A program made the position numbers and the translations under genes. DNA of 64,000 nucleotides. Source: Lachnospiraceae bacterium. Its GTDB lineage: Bacteria; Bacillota; Clostridia; Lachnospirales; Lachnospiraceae. The notes under the pieces were generated by a model that had not been told where the DNA came from, did not search any database, and saw only the letters and a program-made list of their open reading frames with translations. Position 1 is the stretch's first letter, and each line of letters starts with the position of its first letter. Where the stretch lies: contig JAAWBG010000021.1 in assembly GCA_022792535.1 (NCBI GenBank), positions 43,837 to 107,836 on the forward strand, written 5' to 3'. Shown here one piece after another: positions 10,010 through 19,790 of the stretch.

Positions 10010-11083
10010 ATGTTAGATCATTCTTTTTATCGCGGGAAAAAAATTTTGGTGACAGGACATACTGGTTTTAAAGGCACGTGGATGTGTATGATTTTGACGT
10101 TTTTGGGGGCTGAGGTGACGGGCTATGCATTGGAGCCGCCTACAGAGCCAAGCCTGTTTGAACTGTGTCATATGTCGGAAAAAATACATTCTGTTATTGG
10201 AGATATACGGGACTTGGGGAAATTGCAGAAAGTCTTTCAGGAAAGGCAGCCGGAGATCGTGATACATATGGCGGCTCAGCCTTTGGTCAGTGAGTCTTAT
10301 GAAAGACCGGTGGATACTTACGAAGTGAATGTGATGGGAACGGTAAATGTTTTAGAATGCATCCGTCATATGCCATCCGTTCGTTCTTTTGTAAATGTGA
10401 CTACCGACAAGGTGTATAAGAATAAGGAATGGGAGTGGGGATACCGGGAGGAAGAAGAGCTGAATGGGTATGATCCCTATTCTAACTCAAAATCTTGTTC
10501 AGAATTAGTTACAAGCAGTTATGTGAATTCTTTTTTTGGAGAGAGGCAGGTTGCTGTATCTACGATGCGGGCAGGAAATGTAATTGGCGGCGGAGATTTT
10601 GCGAAAAACCGGATTATTCCAGATTGTATCCGCGCGGCATATGAGAAAAAGAGAATTCAGGTGAGAAATCCAAAATCTGTTCGTCCTTACCAGCATGTGT
10701 TGGATGCAGTTATGGCATATTTGCTGGTTGCTCAGGCGCAGTATGAAAGAACAGAATATGCTGGAAACTACAATGTGGGTCCAGAAGAAAAAGATGCAGT
10801 GGAGACAGGGGAGATCGTAACTTTGTTCTGTAAATATTGGAATCAGCAGGCGAAGGAGGAGATGGAATGGATGAGCAGTGTGGGACTGGGGATCCATGAG
10901 GCAAACTTTTTGAAGTTAGATTGTTCTCGCTTAAAGAAAACATTTCAGTGGAAGCCGGTATGGGATGTGGAAAAAGCGGTAGAAAAAACAGTAGAATGGT
11001 CGGCAGCTTATCAGAGAGAAGAGAATATTTCGGAATGTATGAGGCGTCAGATTCAGGAATTTATACAGGAAAAAACATTTTGA
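10010..11083 (+). CDS. rfbG: CDP-glucose 4,6-dehydratase
   Basis: GKKILVTGHTGFKGTWMCMILTFLGAEVTGYALEPPTEPSLFELCHMSEKIHSVIGDIRD. Confidence 0.93.
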   Translation: MLDHSFYRGKKILVTGHTGFKGTWMCMILTFLGAEVTGYALEPPTEPSLFELCHMSEKIHSVIGDIRDLGKLQKVFQERQPEIVIHMAAQPLVSESYERPVDTYEVNVMGTVNVLECIRHMPSVRSFVNVTTDKVYKNKEWEWGYREEEELNGYDPYSNSKSCSELVTSSYVNSFFGERQVAVSTMRAGNVIGGGDFAKNRIIPDCIRAAYEKKRIQVRNPKSVRPYQHVLDAVMAYLLVAQAQYERTEYAGNYNVGPEEKDAVETGEIVTLFCKYWNQQAKEEMEWMSSVGLGIHEANFLKLDCSRLKKTFQWKPVWDVEKAVEKTVEWSAAYQREENISECMRRQIQEFIQEKTF

Positions 11084-11115
11084 AATAGTATAAAGTTTTG
11101 GAGGAGAAACGTAAT

Positions 11116-12813
11116 ATGGATGAAATTAATAGGTATGGCAGTATGGATGAAAATGAAATAGGAAATGCATATTATCAAGCAGCGTATGCGTATTTTGAGG
11201 AAGAACGATATGAAAATGCTGTGGAAAATTTTATAAAAGCATATACATGTGGGATTCATAGGGAAGAGATTTTGGAGAATCTATACAATTGTTTTATCCT
11301 TCCCAATGAAATGGAATTTAAAAAAAATTATGAAGAAAATAAAAGAGGATTTCTGGATCTTTCATATGAGCAGTTGGAAATAGATTTCATACCTGTGTCA
11401 GATTTAAAATTCTATCTATTCCACCGCCCGTCCAGAGAGTTTTTAGGATGTTTTCAATTAGATGATACGTCAATTATGACAGACGACGTGGATTTTGAAA
11501 GTATATTAATTGCGGATTGCTGGGATTTCAGGCAGATGCTGCCTTCCATGAAAGAAAAAACCTGGGAGGCAGTATATATTCTGCTCAATGACCAGGAAAC
11601 AAAATTTGCATCTTTTTTTAAACTGCCATGTTTTCGGGAACTGTATATGGGGAATGTAATCATTTTTAAGAATACGGATATTATGGAGCGTGTTTTTGAA
11701 AAAGATTCCGATATTTATTTACCGAAACGTATTTTATCACCCAGTGATAACTATGATCCTATTTTGAACAAGCTTCATCAAAAACGAATTGCTGATTTGG
11801 ATCAAAAGAGGAGGGCAGTGTTTTTGTCCATTCTGATTCCAAGTTATAATCGGGGAGCAAAGGCTTTGGCTGCAGTGCAGGAAATCTGCCGCACCAATTA
11901 TGACAGTGAGATTGAGATTGTGGTTTCGGATAATGGGTCTGTATTGGGTGCTCAGGAGTATCAGAAGATTCGGGATATGCAGGATTCCAGAGTGAGATAT
12001 TATCGGAACGAGGAGAATCTGGGGTTCCTAGAGAATTTTATAAGGGTGCTGGAGCTGGCAAAAGGGGAATATGCTATATTAAGTGCTGATGAAGACCTTA
12101 TGCTGCCTGAGAATTTATCCTATTATTTGAGTTTGATAAAAAAGAATAAAGATTGTGGAGTTTTTCTTACCAGCGGTATTTCAGGTAATTTTGGGTTTTC
12201 AGAGAAGGAAACAGTAAGACTCCAGGGAATTGATGGGATTTCCAGTGGGATAAGTAAAAATTATATGACTGGAGCAGGATATCACATGGAATTGATTCGT
12301 CAGCTGGGAATTACAGAATTTCTTCGCAGCCATAAAGATAATCTGATGGTTGGGTTATATCCTCATTGTGTTATAAATTTTAAACTAGTTCTGGTAAGTA
12401 ATATTTTACAATGTGGACAGCCGCCATTATGGCTGGCAGAAGAGGCAGAAGAGATAGATGGAATCGATGAAAAGGATATAAAGCCATATATGACAATGGA
12501 TTCCAGAGAAAAGCAGTGTGCTGATATGATTGAAATATTTGTTGAGGAGGGGGTACACGATTCTCTTCTTTGCTATTTATGTGGGGAACGCTTTTGGAAG
12601 TTCTTATGGCTGCTTTATATAGCGATTGATGGTTTTCCTGATTATTATAGAGAACGGGGCATTACTTGGGAAGATATGTTAGAGGAAGCAGCAGGCAGAT
12701 ATAAAAAAAATATTTCTCGATTGGAAGATCGTATAACAGTAGAAGAAAGAGAAATGATTTTGAAAAACGTAGATGAGATATATCAGAACATAAAAGAAAA
12801 CGGATTTGCTTAA
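11116..12813 (+). CDS. Family 2-type glycosyltransferase with N-terminal TPR-like segment, paralog of 5280-6980
   Basis: Shared ...EENLYNCFILPNEMEFKKNYEENKRGF and VFLSILIPSYNRGAKAL...YDSEIEIVVSDNGS. Confidence 0.8.
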   Translation: MDEINRYGSMDENEIGNAYYQAAYAYFEEERYENAVENFIKAYTCGIHREEILENLYNCFILPNEMEFKKNYEENKRGFLDLSYEQLEIDFIPVSDLKFYLFHRPSREFLGCFQLDDTSIMTDDVDFESILIADCWDFRQMLPSMKEKTWEAVYILLNDQETKFASFFKLPCFRELYMGNVIIFKNTDIMERVFEKDSDIYLPKRILSPSDNYDPILNKLHQKRIADLDQKRRAVFLSILIPSYNRGAKALAAVQEICRTNYDSEIEIVVSDNGSVLGAQEYQKIRDMQDSRVRYYRNEENLGFLENFIRVLELAKGEYAILSADEDLMLPENLSYYLSLIKKNKDCGVFLTSGISGNFGFSEKETVRLQGIDGISSGISKNYMTGAGYHMELIRQLGITEFLRSHKDNLMVGLYPHCVINFKLVLVSNILQCGQPPLWLAEEAEEIDGIDEKDIKPYMTMDSREKQCADMIEIFVEEGVHDSLLCYLCGERFWKFLWLLYIAIDGFPDYYRERGITWEDMLEEAAGRYKKNISRLEDRITVEEREMILKNVDEIYQNIKENGFA

Positions 12814-12831
12814 AGTTGGGAGAGGAAATCT

Positions 12832-13614
12832 ATGAAAGTTGTTATTTTAGCAGGGGGATATGGCACACGTATCAGCGAGGAAAGTCAAATAAAGCCCAAG
12901 CCTATGATAGAGATCGGCGGAAAACCGATCTTATGGCATATTATGAAAGGGTATGCCTATTATGGGTTTCATGATTTTGTGATCTGTGCAGGATATAAAC
13001 AGCATATGATTAAGGACTGGTTTTATGATTATTTTTTACATAACAGTGATGTGACCTTTGATTTTACTCATGGAAGCAGAGATATGACGATTCACAGTCA
13101 ATTTTGCGAGCCCTGGAAAGTTACGGTGGTAGATACCGGTCTGAATACCATGACCGGCGGCAGGATCAAACGGATACAGCCTTATATTGGAGAAGAGCCT
13201 TTTATGGTGACTTACGGGGATGGGGTCTGTGATGTTGATATAGGGAAATTATCAGAGTATCACAAATCTCATGGGAAGCTTGCTACTTTGACTGCAGTTA
13301 TGATAGAGCAGCAGAAGGGAGTTATGGATATTGGAGGCGATAATGCGGTCCGCTCTTTTCGGGAAAAGAATAAAAATGACGGTGTGCTGATCAATGCAGG
13401 ATACATGGTATTAAATCCTGAGATATTCGGATATCTGGAGGGGGATCAGACCGTATTTGAAAGAGAGCCATTTGAAAAGCTGGCAGAAGAGGGAGAATTG
13501 ATGTCCTATACCCATAAAGGTTTCTGGCAGTGTATGGATAATAAGAGGGAAAAAGATATTTTAGAAAAACTTTGGGATTTGGGACAAGCTCCCTGGAAAG
13601 TTTGGAAGGATTAA
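12832..13614 (+). CDS. rfbF: Glucose-1-phosphate cytidylyltransferase
   Basis: MKVVILAGGYGTRISEESQIKPKPMIEIGGKPILWHIMKGYAYYGFHDFVICAGYKQHMIKDWF. Confidence 0.95.
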   Translation: MKVVILAGGYGTRISEESQIKPKPMIEIGGKPILWHIMKGYAYYGFHDFVICAGYKQHMIKDWFYDYFLHNSDVTFDFTHGSRDMTIHSQFCEPWKVTVVDTGLNTMTGGRIKRIQPYIGEEPFMVTYGDGVCDVDIGKLSEYHKSHGKLATLTAVMIEQQKGVMDIGGDNAVRSFREKNKNDGVLINAGYMVLNPEIFGYLEGDQTVFEREPFEKLAEEGELMSYTHKGFWQCMDNKREKDILEKLWDLGQAPWKVWKD

Positions 13615-13650
13615 AGAGAAGGCAGAGTGATTGTTAAGGGACGGAATTGT

Positions 13651-14556
13651 ATGAATAATAAAAAAGTTAAAGTGGCTATTATTGGAACAGGTAATATTGG
13701 AACAGATATTTTATTAAAATTGGAACGTTCCGATGTTCTTGAATGCGGTATGTTTGCCGGAAGAAATTCAGAGTCCAAAGGAATTTGCATAGCAAAGCAA
13801 ATGGGGATTCCGACATCTTTAGATTCAATAAGAGCTATACAGGATCAACCAGATTGCTGCGATATAGTCTTTGATGCAACATCGGCAGGCGTACACAAGA
13901 AAAATGCGCCTATTTTAAAAGAAATGGGAAAATTTACAATTGATTTGACTCCGGCACATATTGGAAAGATGTGTGTTCCTGTTTTGAATTTAGATGATTG
14001 TTTAGAGGAGAAAAATGTTAATCTGATTACTTGCGGAGGACAGGCAACCCTTCCGATTGCATATGCAATCACCCAAGTTCATCCTGATACGAAATATATC
14101 GAGATTGTAGCCACAATCGCTTCAAAATCCGCCGGTTTAGGAACGCGGGACAATATAGATGAATTTACGCAGGTGACACGGGATGCGCTAACAGAGTTTA
14201 CAGGGATTGAACATACAAAAGCTATTATTGTTTTAAATCCTGCAGAACCTCCTGTTACAATGCGCAGTACAGTATATGCATTAATTGATCATCCGAATAT
14301 GGAGGCAATATGCGCAAGGGTACATGAAATAGAAAGTAAAATACAAAAATATGTACCAGGATATCGTATCGTGACGGAGCCGGTTTATGAAAATGGCAGG
14401 GTTACAACAATACTGCAAGTAATTGGTCTGGGAGATTATCTGCCGAAATATTCAGGCAATTTAGATATTATTACATGCGCGGCAATAGAAATAGCTGAAA
14501 ACTATGCAAAGCAAAAGATTTTAGGTGATAAGTGTGAGCAGAATAAAAATATTTGA
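13651..14556 (+). CDS. Acetaldehyde dehydrogenase (acylating), MhpF/DmpF family
   Basis: KVKVAIIGTGNIGTDILLKLERSDVLECGMFAGRNSESKG...ITCGGQATLPIAYAI...NPAEPPVTMRSTVYAL. Confidence 0.9.
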   Translation: MNNKKVKVAIIGTGNIGTDILLKLERSDVLECGMFAGRNSESKGICIAKQMGIPTSLDSIRAIQDQPDCCDIVFDATSAGVHKKNAPILKEMGKFTIDLTPAHIGKMCVPVLNLDDCLEEKNVNLITCGGQATLPIAYAITQVHPDTKYIEIVATIASKSAGLGTRDNIDEFTQVTRDALTEFTGIEHTKAIIVLNPAEPPVTMRSTVYALIDHPNMEAICARVHEIESKIQKYVPGYRIVTEPVYENGRVTTILQVIGLGDYLPKYSGNLDIITCAAIEIAENYAKQKILGDKCEQNKNI

Positions 14557-15586
14557 TTCAACATTAAGAGATGGAAATCATGCAGTAAGACATCAAATAG
14601 GGAAAGAATCTATCGAAGATTATTGTTTGGCGATGGATGGAACGGGAGTTCATACAGTAATTGTAGGGCATGGAAATGGTTTGGGAGCATCGTCTCTGCA
14701 AGTAGGACTATCATTATTGAATGAGAGAACCATGCTCCAGACAGCTAGAAAGAGTTTGGAAAAAACAAAATTGGGAATTTATATGATTCCTGGATTTGGA
14801 ACGATACGGGATAATTTAGAACCTGCGATTGCAGATGGAGTGGAAGTGTTTGAGATCGGCTGCCATTGTACAGAAGCAGATACAACCAGACAGCACATTG
14901 AGTATTTAAGGAAATTAGGAAAAGAGACGTATGGCGTATTGATGATGAGTCATATGGCTTCACCGGAGAGACTGTTGGAAGAATGTCAGAAAATGCAGTC
15001 TTATGGGGCAATGGGAGTAATTTTAATGGATTCGGCGGGGGCTTTTACATTGGAGATGGTGAAACGTGTAATTAGTACCTTGTATGAGGGATTGGATATT
15101 TGCGTTGGTTTTCATCCTCATAATAATATGGGCATAGCTGTTGCAAATGCATATATGGCTGTTTCGGAAGGCGCGGCAATCATTGATGGGACACTTCGTG
15201 GTTTTGGCGCGGGAGCAGGAAACTGTCAATTAGAAGATCTGGTGGCATTGTTAGAGAAATCAGGAATAAAAACAGGAATTGATTTTTACAGGATGCTTGA
15301 TGCAAGTGAAAATGTTATGCCGGGAATAATGGAAAAAGACATGGGGCAGGATCCGATTAGCATAGTGAGCGGACAGGCGGGAGTTTTTTCTGCATTTAAG
15401 ATACATGTTTTAAAGGCTGCAAAAGAGTTTCATGTTGATCCAAGGGATATTTTGGTGGAATTAGGACGTAGAAAAGCGGTGGGCGGACAGGAAGATATGA
15501 TTGTAGAGGTTGCTGAAAAGTTAAGCAGAGCGGGAAACATGGGAAGTACAGATAATGTAACTTATCAATTAGGGTCATTACTATAG
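14534..15586 (+). CDS. 4-hydroxy-2-oxovalerate aldolase, MhpE/DmpG family
   Basis: KIFDSTLRDGNHAVRHQ...GFHPHNNMGIAVANAYMAVSEGAAIIDGTLRGFGAGAGNCQLEDLVALLEK; overlaps upstream CDS. Confidence 0.9.
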   Translation: MSRIKIFDSTLRDGNHAVRHQIGKESIEDYCLAMDGTGVHTVIVGHGNGLGASSLQVGLSLLNERTMLQTARKSLEKTKLGIYMIPGFGTIRDNLEPAIADGVEVFEIGCHCTEADTTRQHIEYLRKLGKETYGVLMMSHMASPERLLEECQKMQSYGAMGVILMDSAGAFTLEMVKRVISTLYEGLDICVGFHPHNNMGIAVANAYMAVSEGAAIIDGTLRGFGAGAGNCQLEDLVALLEKSGIKTGIDFYRMLDASENVMPGIMEKDMGQDPISIVSGQAGVFSAFKIHVLKAAKEFHVDPRDILVELGRRKAVGGQEDMIVEVAEKLSRAGNMGSTDNVTYQLGSLL

Positions 15587-15595
15587 GAGGATAAC

Positions 15596-17386
15596 ATGAA
15601 CGTTTCAGAATTTATTTTCGATTATTATTCTAAAAAGGGAATTGACACGGCATTTATGGTTACTGGCGGGCAGGCTATGTGGCTGGACGACGCCATTGGC
15701 AAAAATGGAAAGTATGAGATTATTTGTACACACCATGAACAAAGCGCTGCAATGTCAGCAGACGCATACGGGAGGATAAAGAACAAGCCGGCATTGGCTG
15801 TAGTTACAGCAGGGCCTGGAAGTGTGAACGCTATGAATGGTGTTGTGGGAGGCTACACAGATTCTTCACCGATGATTGTAATTTCAGGGCAGGCTGCATT
15901 GTCCTTTGTTCAGTATCAGGAAACAACAAAAATTAGGCAATATGGAGTACAGGGGATCAATATAAAGCCGTTAGTTGAAAATGTCGTAAAATATTTTGTT
16001 ACAGTTGATGATCCTCAAAAAATAGAATATTATCTGGAAAAGGCCTATTGCGAGGCTGTAACAGGCAGACCAGGCCCTGTATGGATTGACGTACCTTTGG
16101 ATATTCAAAGCGCGCAGGTTGATTTAAAATATATGGAAAAATATATTCCAGAAAAAGAAAAAGATGGGCGAGTAACCGTAAGACAGGCAGTAAAACAGGC
16201 ATATCAATTGCTGCAGAATGCGGAAAGACCGGTATTTTTGGTTGGTCAGGGAGTGAGTTTGTCTGGCGCCAGAAAGGAATTTTATGAATATGTGAATAAG
16301 GTTCGCATACCAGTGATTACAGCCAGGCTTGGAATTGATTTGATTGAATCGGACAATGATCTGTATATTGGCAGACCGGGAAATTACGGGGAACGGTCTG
16401 CAAATTTTGCTATTCAAAATGCAGATGTTATCATCTCTGTGGGGTGCAGGCTGGCCTCTTCCCTTGTGGGACACAGCCCTCAGCAGTTTGCAAAAAATGC
16501 ATATGTTTTTGTAGTGGATATAGATCAAAAAGAATTAGATAAGCCAGGGGTAAAAATTGATTACAAAGCAAAGCTGGACTGCAAGGATTTTTTCACTGAG
16601 CTGCAGAAAAAACTATCGGAGCATACGCTTCCAGATTATGAAGAGTGGATTATGATATGCAATGAATGGAAAGCAAAATATCCTGTAGTGCTGCCGGAAT
16701 ATAAAGATGAAAAGCCTGTGAATTCATATTATTTTACTGGAAAGTTGTCAGAGTTAGCAGATGAAACTGCAGCAGTTATGGTTGATACAGGTTCCTGCTT
16801 CCATGTGGCTTGCCAAGCCTGGAAAGTAAAAAAGGGTCAGAAGTATCTGACTACTGGCGGGATATCTTCTATGGGGTATTGGGTTGCAGGGATAGGAGCG
16901 TGTATGGCAAACGATAAAAAAGATACGATAGTTATAACGGGCGATGGCAGTTTACAGATGAATATACAAGAACTTGCAACTATTAAACATAATAAATTAC
17001 CGATTAAAGTATTTATTTTGAATAATAACGGCTATCTTCTTATTAGGCATACACAGCGCAATTTTATGGAAGATCGTTTTGTGGGCGAAAGTCCGGATTC
17101 CGGCGTGTGGTGCCCAGACTCCATGAAAATTGCCGAGGCATATGGGATAAAAGGGATCAGAATTGATAATGTTGATGATATAGAGAAAAAAATTACAGAA
17201 GCTTTGACTTATAATGGGCCGGTAATCTGTGAAATTATGACGCCGGAATGGCAATTGTTAGTTCCGCGTATTGCATCAGATAAACTGCCGGATGGAACCC
17301 TTCGCGCAAGAAATTATGAAGATATGTTCCCATATCTTCCAGAAGAAGAGGTAAAAGAAAATATGATTGCTGAAAAACAAGCGTAA
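15596..17386 (+). CDS. Thiamine pyrophosphate-dependent enzyme, acetolactate synthase-like
   Basis: GTDAVMVTGGQ-type N-term; CTHHEQSAAMSADAYGR; VITGDGSLQMNIQELATIKHNKLPIKVFILNNNGY TPP-binding motif. Confidence 0.9.
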   Translation: MNVSEFIFDYYSKKGIDTAFMVTGGQAMWLDDAIGKNGKYEIICTHHEQSAAMSADAYGRIKNKPALAVVTAGPGSVNAMNGVVGGYTDSSPMIVISGQAALSFVQYQETTKIRQYGVQGINIKPLVENVVKYFVTVDDPQKIEYYLEKAYCEAVTGRPGPVWIDVPLDIQSAQVDLKYMEKYIPEKEKDGRVTVRQAVKQAYQLLQNAERPVFLVGQGVSLSGARKEFYEYVNKVRIPVITARLGIDLIESDNDLYIGRPGNYGERSANFAIQNADVIISVGCRLASSLVGHSPQQFAKNAYVFVVDIDQKELDKPGVKIDYKAKLDCKDFFTELQKKLSEHTLPDYEEWIMICNEWKAKYPVVLPEYKDEKPVNSYYFTGKLSELADETAAVMVDTGSCFHVACQAWKVKKGQKYLTTGGISSMGYWVAGIGACMANDKKDTIVITGDGSLQMNIQELATIKHNKLPIKVFILNNNGYLLIRHTQRNFMEDRFVGESPDSGVWCPDSMKIAEAYGIKGIRIDNVDDIEKKITEALTYNGPVICEIMTPEWQLLVPRIASDKLPDGTLRARNYEDMFPYLPEEEVKENMIAEKQA

Positions 17387-17425
17387 TTTGAGGCCGCTGC
17401 AAGGTATCCTGTGTAAGAGGTGTTT

Positions 17426-18370
17426 ATGAAAAATATAGCAGTATTTGGTGCAAAAGGTTTTATCGGAAAAAATACAGTTTGTTATTTACAGAAAAAGGAC
17501 AATTATAAAATTATTCCAGTCAGCCGGGAATCTGTGGATATATTGGATGAAGATGCTGTGAGGAAATTTTTTGAAAAGGAGCAGGTTGATATCGTTGTTC
17601 ATTGCGCAAACCAGGGTGGGACACGAAAAAAGACGGATGATAAGGCAGACATTGTCGCTAATAATTTAAGAATGTTTTTTAATATTGAACGCTGCATAAA
17701 ACCAGGAATGAAAATGATAAATTTTGGCAGCGGAGCGCAATACGATAAAGCTAGGGACCTAATAAAAGTAAGTGAAAGTGAGTTTGATATAAGGATACCA
17801 AAGGATGATTATGGTTACAGCAAATATGTTATGTCAAAGCTTATAAAAGAGCGCAGTAAAGATACAAGAAAAGGAAAGATCTATAATCCTGTCATTTTTG
17901 GTATGTATGGAATAGGCGAGGACTATACATACCGTTTCATATCAAATACAATTGTTAAGAATTTGCTGGGAATGCCCATTATTATTAATCAGAATGCGGT
18001 ATTTGATTATTTATATGTGAAAGATTATTTTAAAGTTTTAGATATGCTGCTGGAAGATAACTGGAAAATTAATGAATTTAATCTTACTCCCGTGGAATCT
18101 GTCAGTTTATTGGATATTGCAGAATTAGTAAATGAAGTGGGAGACTTTAAAAGCGAGATAATAATAAAAAATGAAGGAATGAACTACGAATATACGGGAG
18201 ATAATGCATGTTTGTTAGAAGAAATAGGTTATGATTTTAAATTTACTCCATATATAGAAGCAATAGCGAGTATGTATGAATATTATGCTGAACATCTGGA
18301 CGCGATAGATATTTTGAAAGTAAAAGAAGATAGTTTACTTCAGTTTTGTAAACAGAGAAAAATATTTTAG
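17426..18370 (+). CDS. NAD-dependent epimerase/reductase
   Basis: MKNIAVFGAKGFIGKNTVCYL; YGYSKYVMSK motif. Confidence 0.8.
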   Translation: MKNIAVFGAKGFIGKNTVCYLQKKDNYKIIPVSRESVDILDEDAVRKFFEKEQVDIVVHCANQGGTRKKTDDKADIVANNLRMFFNIERCIKPGMKMINFGSGAQYDKARDLIKVSESEFDIRIPKDDYGYSKYVMSKLIKERSKDTRKGKIYNPVIFGMYGIGEDYTYRFISNTIVKNLLGMPIIINQNAVFDYLYVKDYFKVLDMLLEDNWKINEFNLTPVESVSLLDIAELVNEVGDFKSEIIIKNEGMNYEYTGDNACLLEEIGYDFKFTPYIEAIASMYEYYAEHLDAIDILKVKEDSLLQFCKQRKIF

Positions 18371-18389
18371 TTGTAAGGAAGCATGCAAT

Positions 18390-18437
18390 AAAAATCTACT
18401 GCCGATTATTTTTATTTGTTCGGCAGTAGATTTTTAT
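18390..18437. terminator. Bidirectional terminator between convergent genes
   Basis: AAAAATCTACTGCCGA ... TCGGCAGTAGATTTTT, 16-bp stem. Confidence 0.85.
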
Positions 18438-18466
18438 GTTGTTAAATCATTTTTGAAAAAGGATTT

Positions 18467-19624
18467 TTATTCTTTCCAGATGGGGTGTTTCAGATTCCAT
18501 CCTTCCGCTGTTTTTTCCCAGATATGATCAGATCTCCAGGAATCAATAAATTCATGGAACTGCTCTTCTGTAATATCGCAGTATTTTAAGAAAGTATCAT
18601 AGTATTTCTGAGGAAATTCCCCGTCATATTTTTTCACCAGATCGATTCCTTCCTCCCGGTTAATTCTTCCATCTCGGATTTCGTGGGCGGCGTCTGCAGT
18701 AGTGCGGCCGATGCCGAACTTGATATAGGAAAGATAATAGTGGAATCCGTCCAATTTGTCGTCTAAGCTGGCATATTTAGAGTAAGTACCTTCGCTCCGC
18801 TCAGGATTGCAGACAAATCCATTGTTTTCTGAACAATAATGGTAATTTTCCTGTGGATCCCAATATTTGTAGTAACTGAAGAAGTGGATTTCCGTATTGT
18901 TTTTCTTGATATCTTCATAATCAGGAGCCATATACGGAAGCATATCTTCCTCAGTCAAACCATATTTGGTCCAGACTTCAGGTCCCATTCCTGAGAAGTA
19001 ATGTTTGTTGTGATCTGTAATCTCCCGTGTGGGCTTATCGGCGTTTTTCATGTCTCCGCCGTATTCTACTTCTCCATTCTCTCCATACATAATAAGGGAG
19101 ATACCGTATTTTACAGCGATCTGCAGAGGAAAATTTGTCTGTCCAAAAATAAAGGGCTGGAAAGGATCGCCTAAATGCTCAAAGGCAAGTTTTGTCAGCT
19201 TCCGGTTTACAGTTCCGTTGGGTCTGCCTAAAATATTATCGAATCCTCCGATATCAATAAAGGCGTCCAGATTTTTTCTTCCGATCTCTGTGGGTACAAG
19301 GGGAGACCATGTAACGGTAAGAGGATGCATACCATATTTATATTTCAGCTGGTGAGCTACGAAGCCTCCGTCTTTTCCGCCGCTGCAGGGTACGATCACA
19401 TCCCAGGAACCGTCTTTGGAACGGAATCGGTCGCAGAGTTCCTTTAATTCTTGTTCTCTTGCGTCCCAGTCTATGTTTCTTTTCACTTCATTAAATCTGC
19501 AGGCGCTGCAGACTCCTTCCTCGTCAAAAGTGATTCTGGGACGCTGGTTGGACATGGTACATTTTTTGCAGTACTTTACTTCTTCTGGTAAATGATACAT
19601 TTTGATTAAATCTCTTTTTTCCAT
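18467..19624 (-). CDS. N-acetyl sugar amidotransferase (WbpG/PseA-like)
   Basis: YCKKCTMSNQRPRITFDEEGVCSACRFNE; SGGKDGGFVAHQLKYKYGMHPLTVTWSP PP-loop. Confidence 0.88.
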   Translation of the reverse strand: MEKRDLIKMYHLPEEVKYCKKCTMSNQRPRITFDEEGVCSACRFNEVKRNIDWDAREQELKELCDRFRSKDGSWDVIVPCSGGKDGGFVAHQLKYKYGMHPLTVTWSPLVPTEIGRKNLDAFIDIGGFDNILGRPNGTVNRKLTKLAFEHLGDPFQPFIFGQTNFPLQIAVKYGISLIMYGENGEVEYGGDMKNADKPTREITDHNKHYFSGMGPEVWTKYGLTEEDMLPYMAPDYEDIKKNNTEIHFFSYYKYWDPQENYHYCSENNGFVCNPERSEGTYSKYASLDDKLDGFHYYLSYIKFGIGRTTADAAHEIRDGRINREEGIDLVKKYDGEFPQKYYDTFLKYCDITEEQFHEFIDSWRSDHIWEKTAEGWNLKHPIWKE

Positions 19625-19659
19625 AATAGTAATACTTCCTTTCTAGCTCATTTGTTCTA

Positions 19660-19784
19660 ACCAACAAAAAAGACACTGCATCAAGTGCAGTGTTCCTAAT
19701 ATCATCACAATCCAATCAAAAAAGCGATTCCATTCGCACCTGACAAAATCCATTTTGCTACGGTTAGTTGTTTCAATTTTTACA
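19660..19784 (-). ncRNA. Candidate ~125-nt CsrA-binding sRNA or attenuator leader on minus strand
   Basis: Minus strand: CAAA-AUGGAU-UUUG (19744-19757), GCGA-AUGGAA-UCGC + U6 (19724-19737), further UUGGAU and UAGGAA motifs, then ACACTGCA-CTTGA-TGCAGTGT-CTTTTTT terminator (19664-19693). Confidence 0.5.
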
Positions 19785-19790
19785 AATTAA

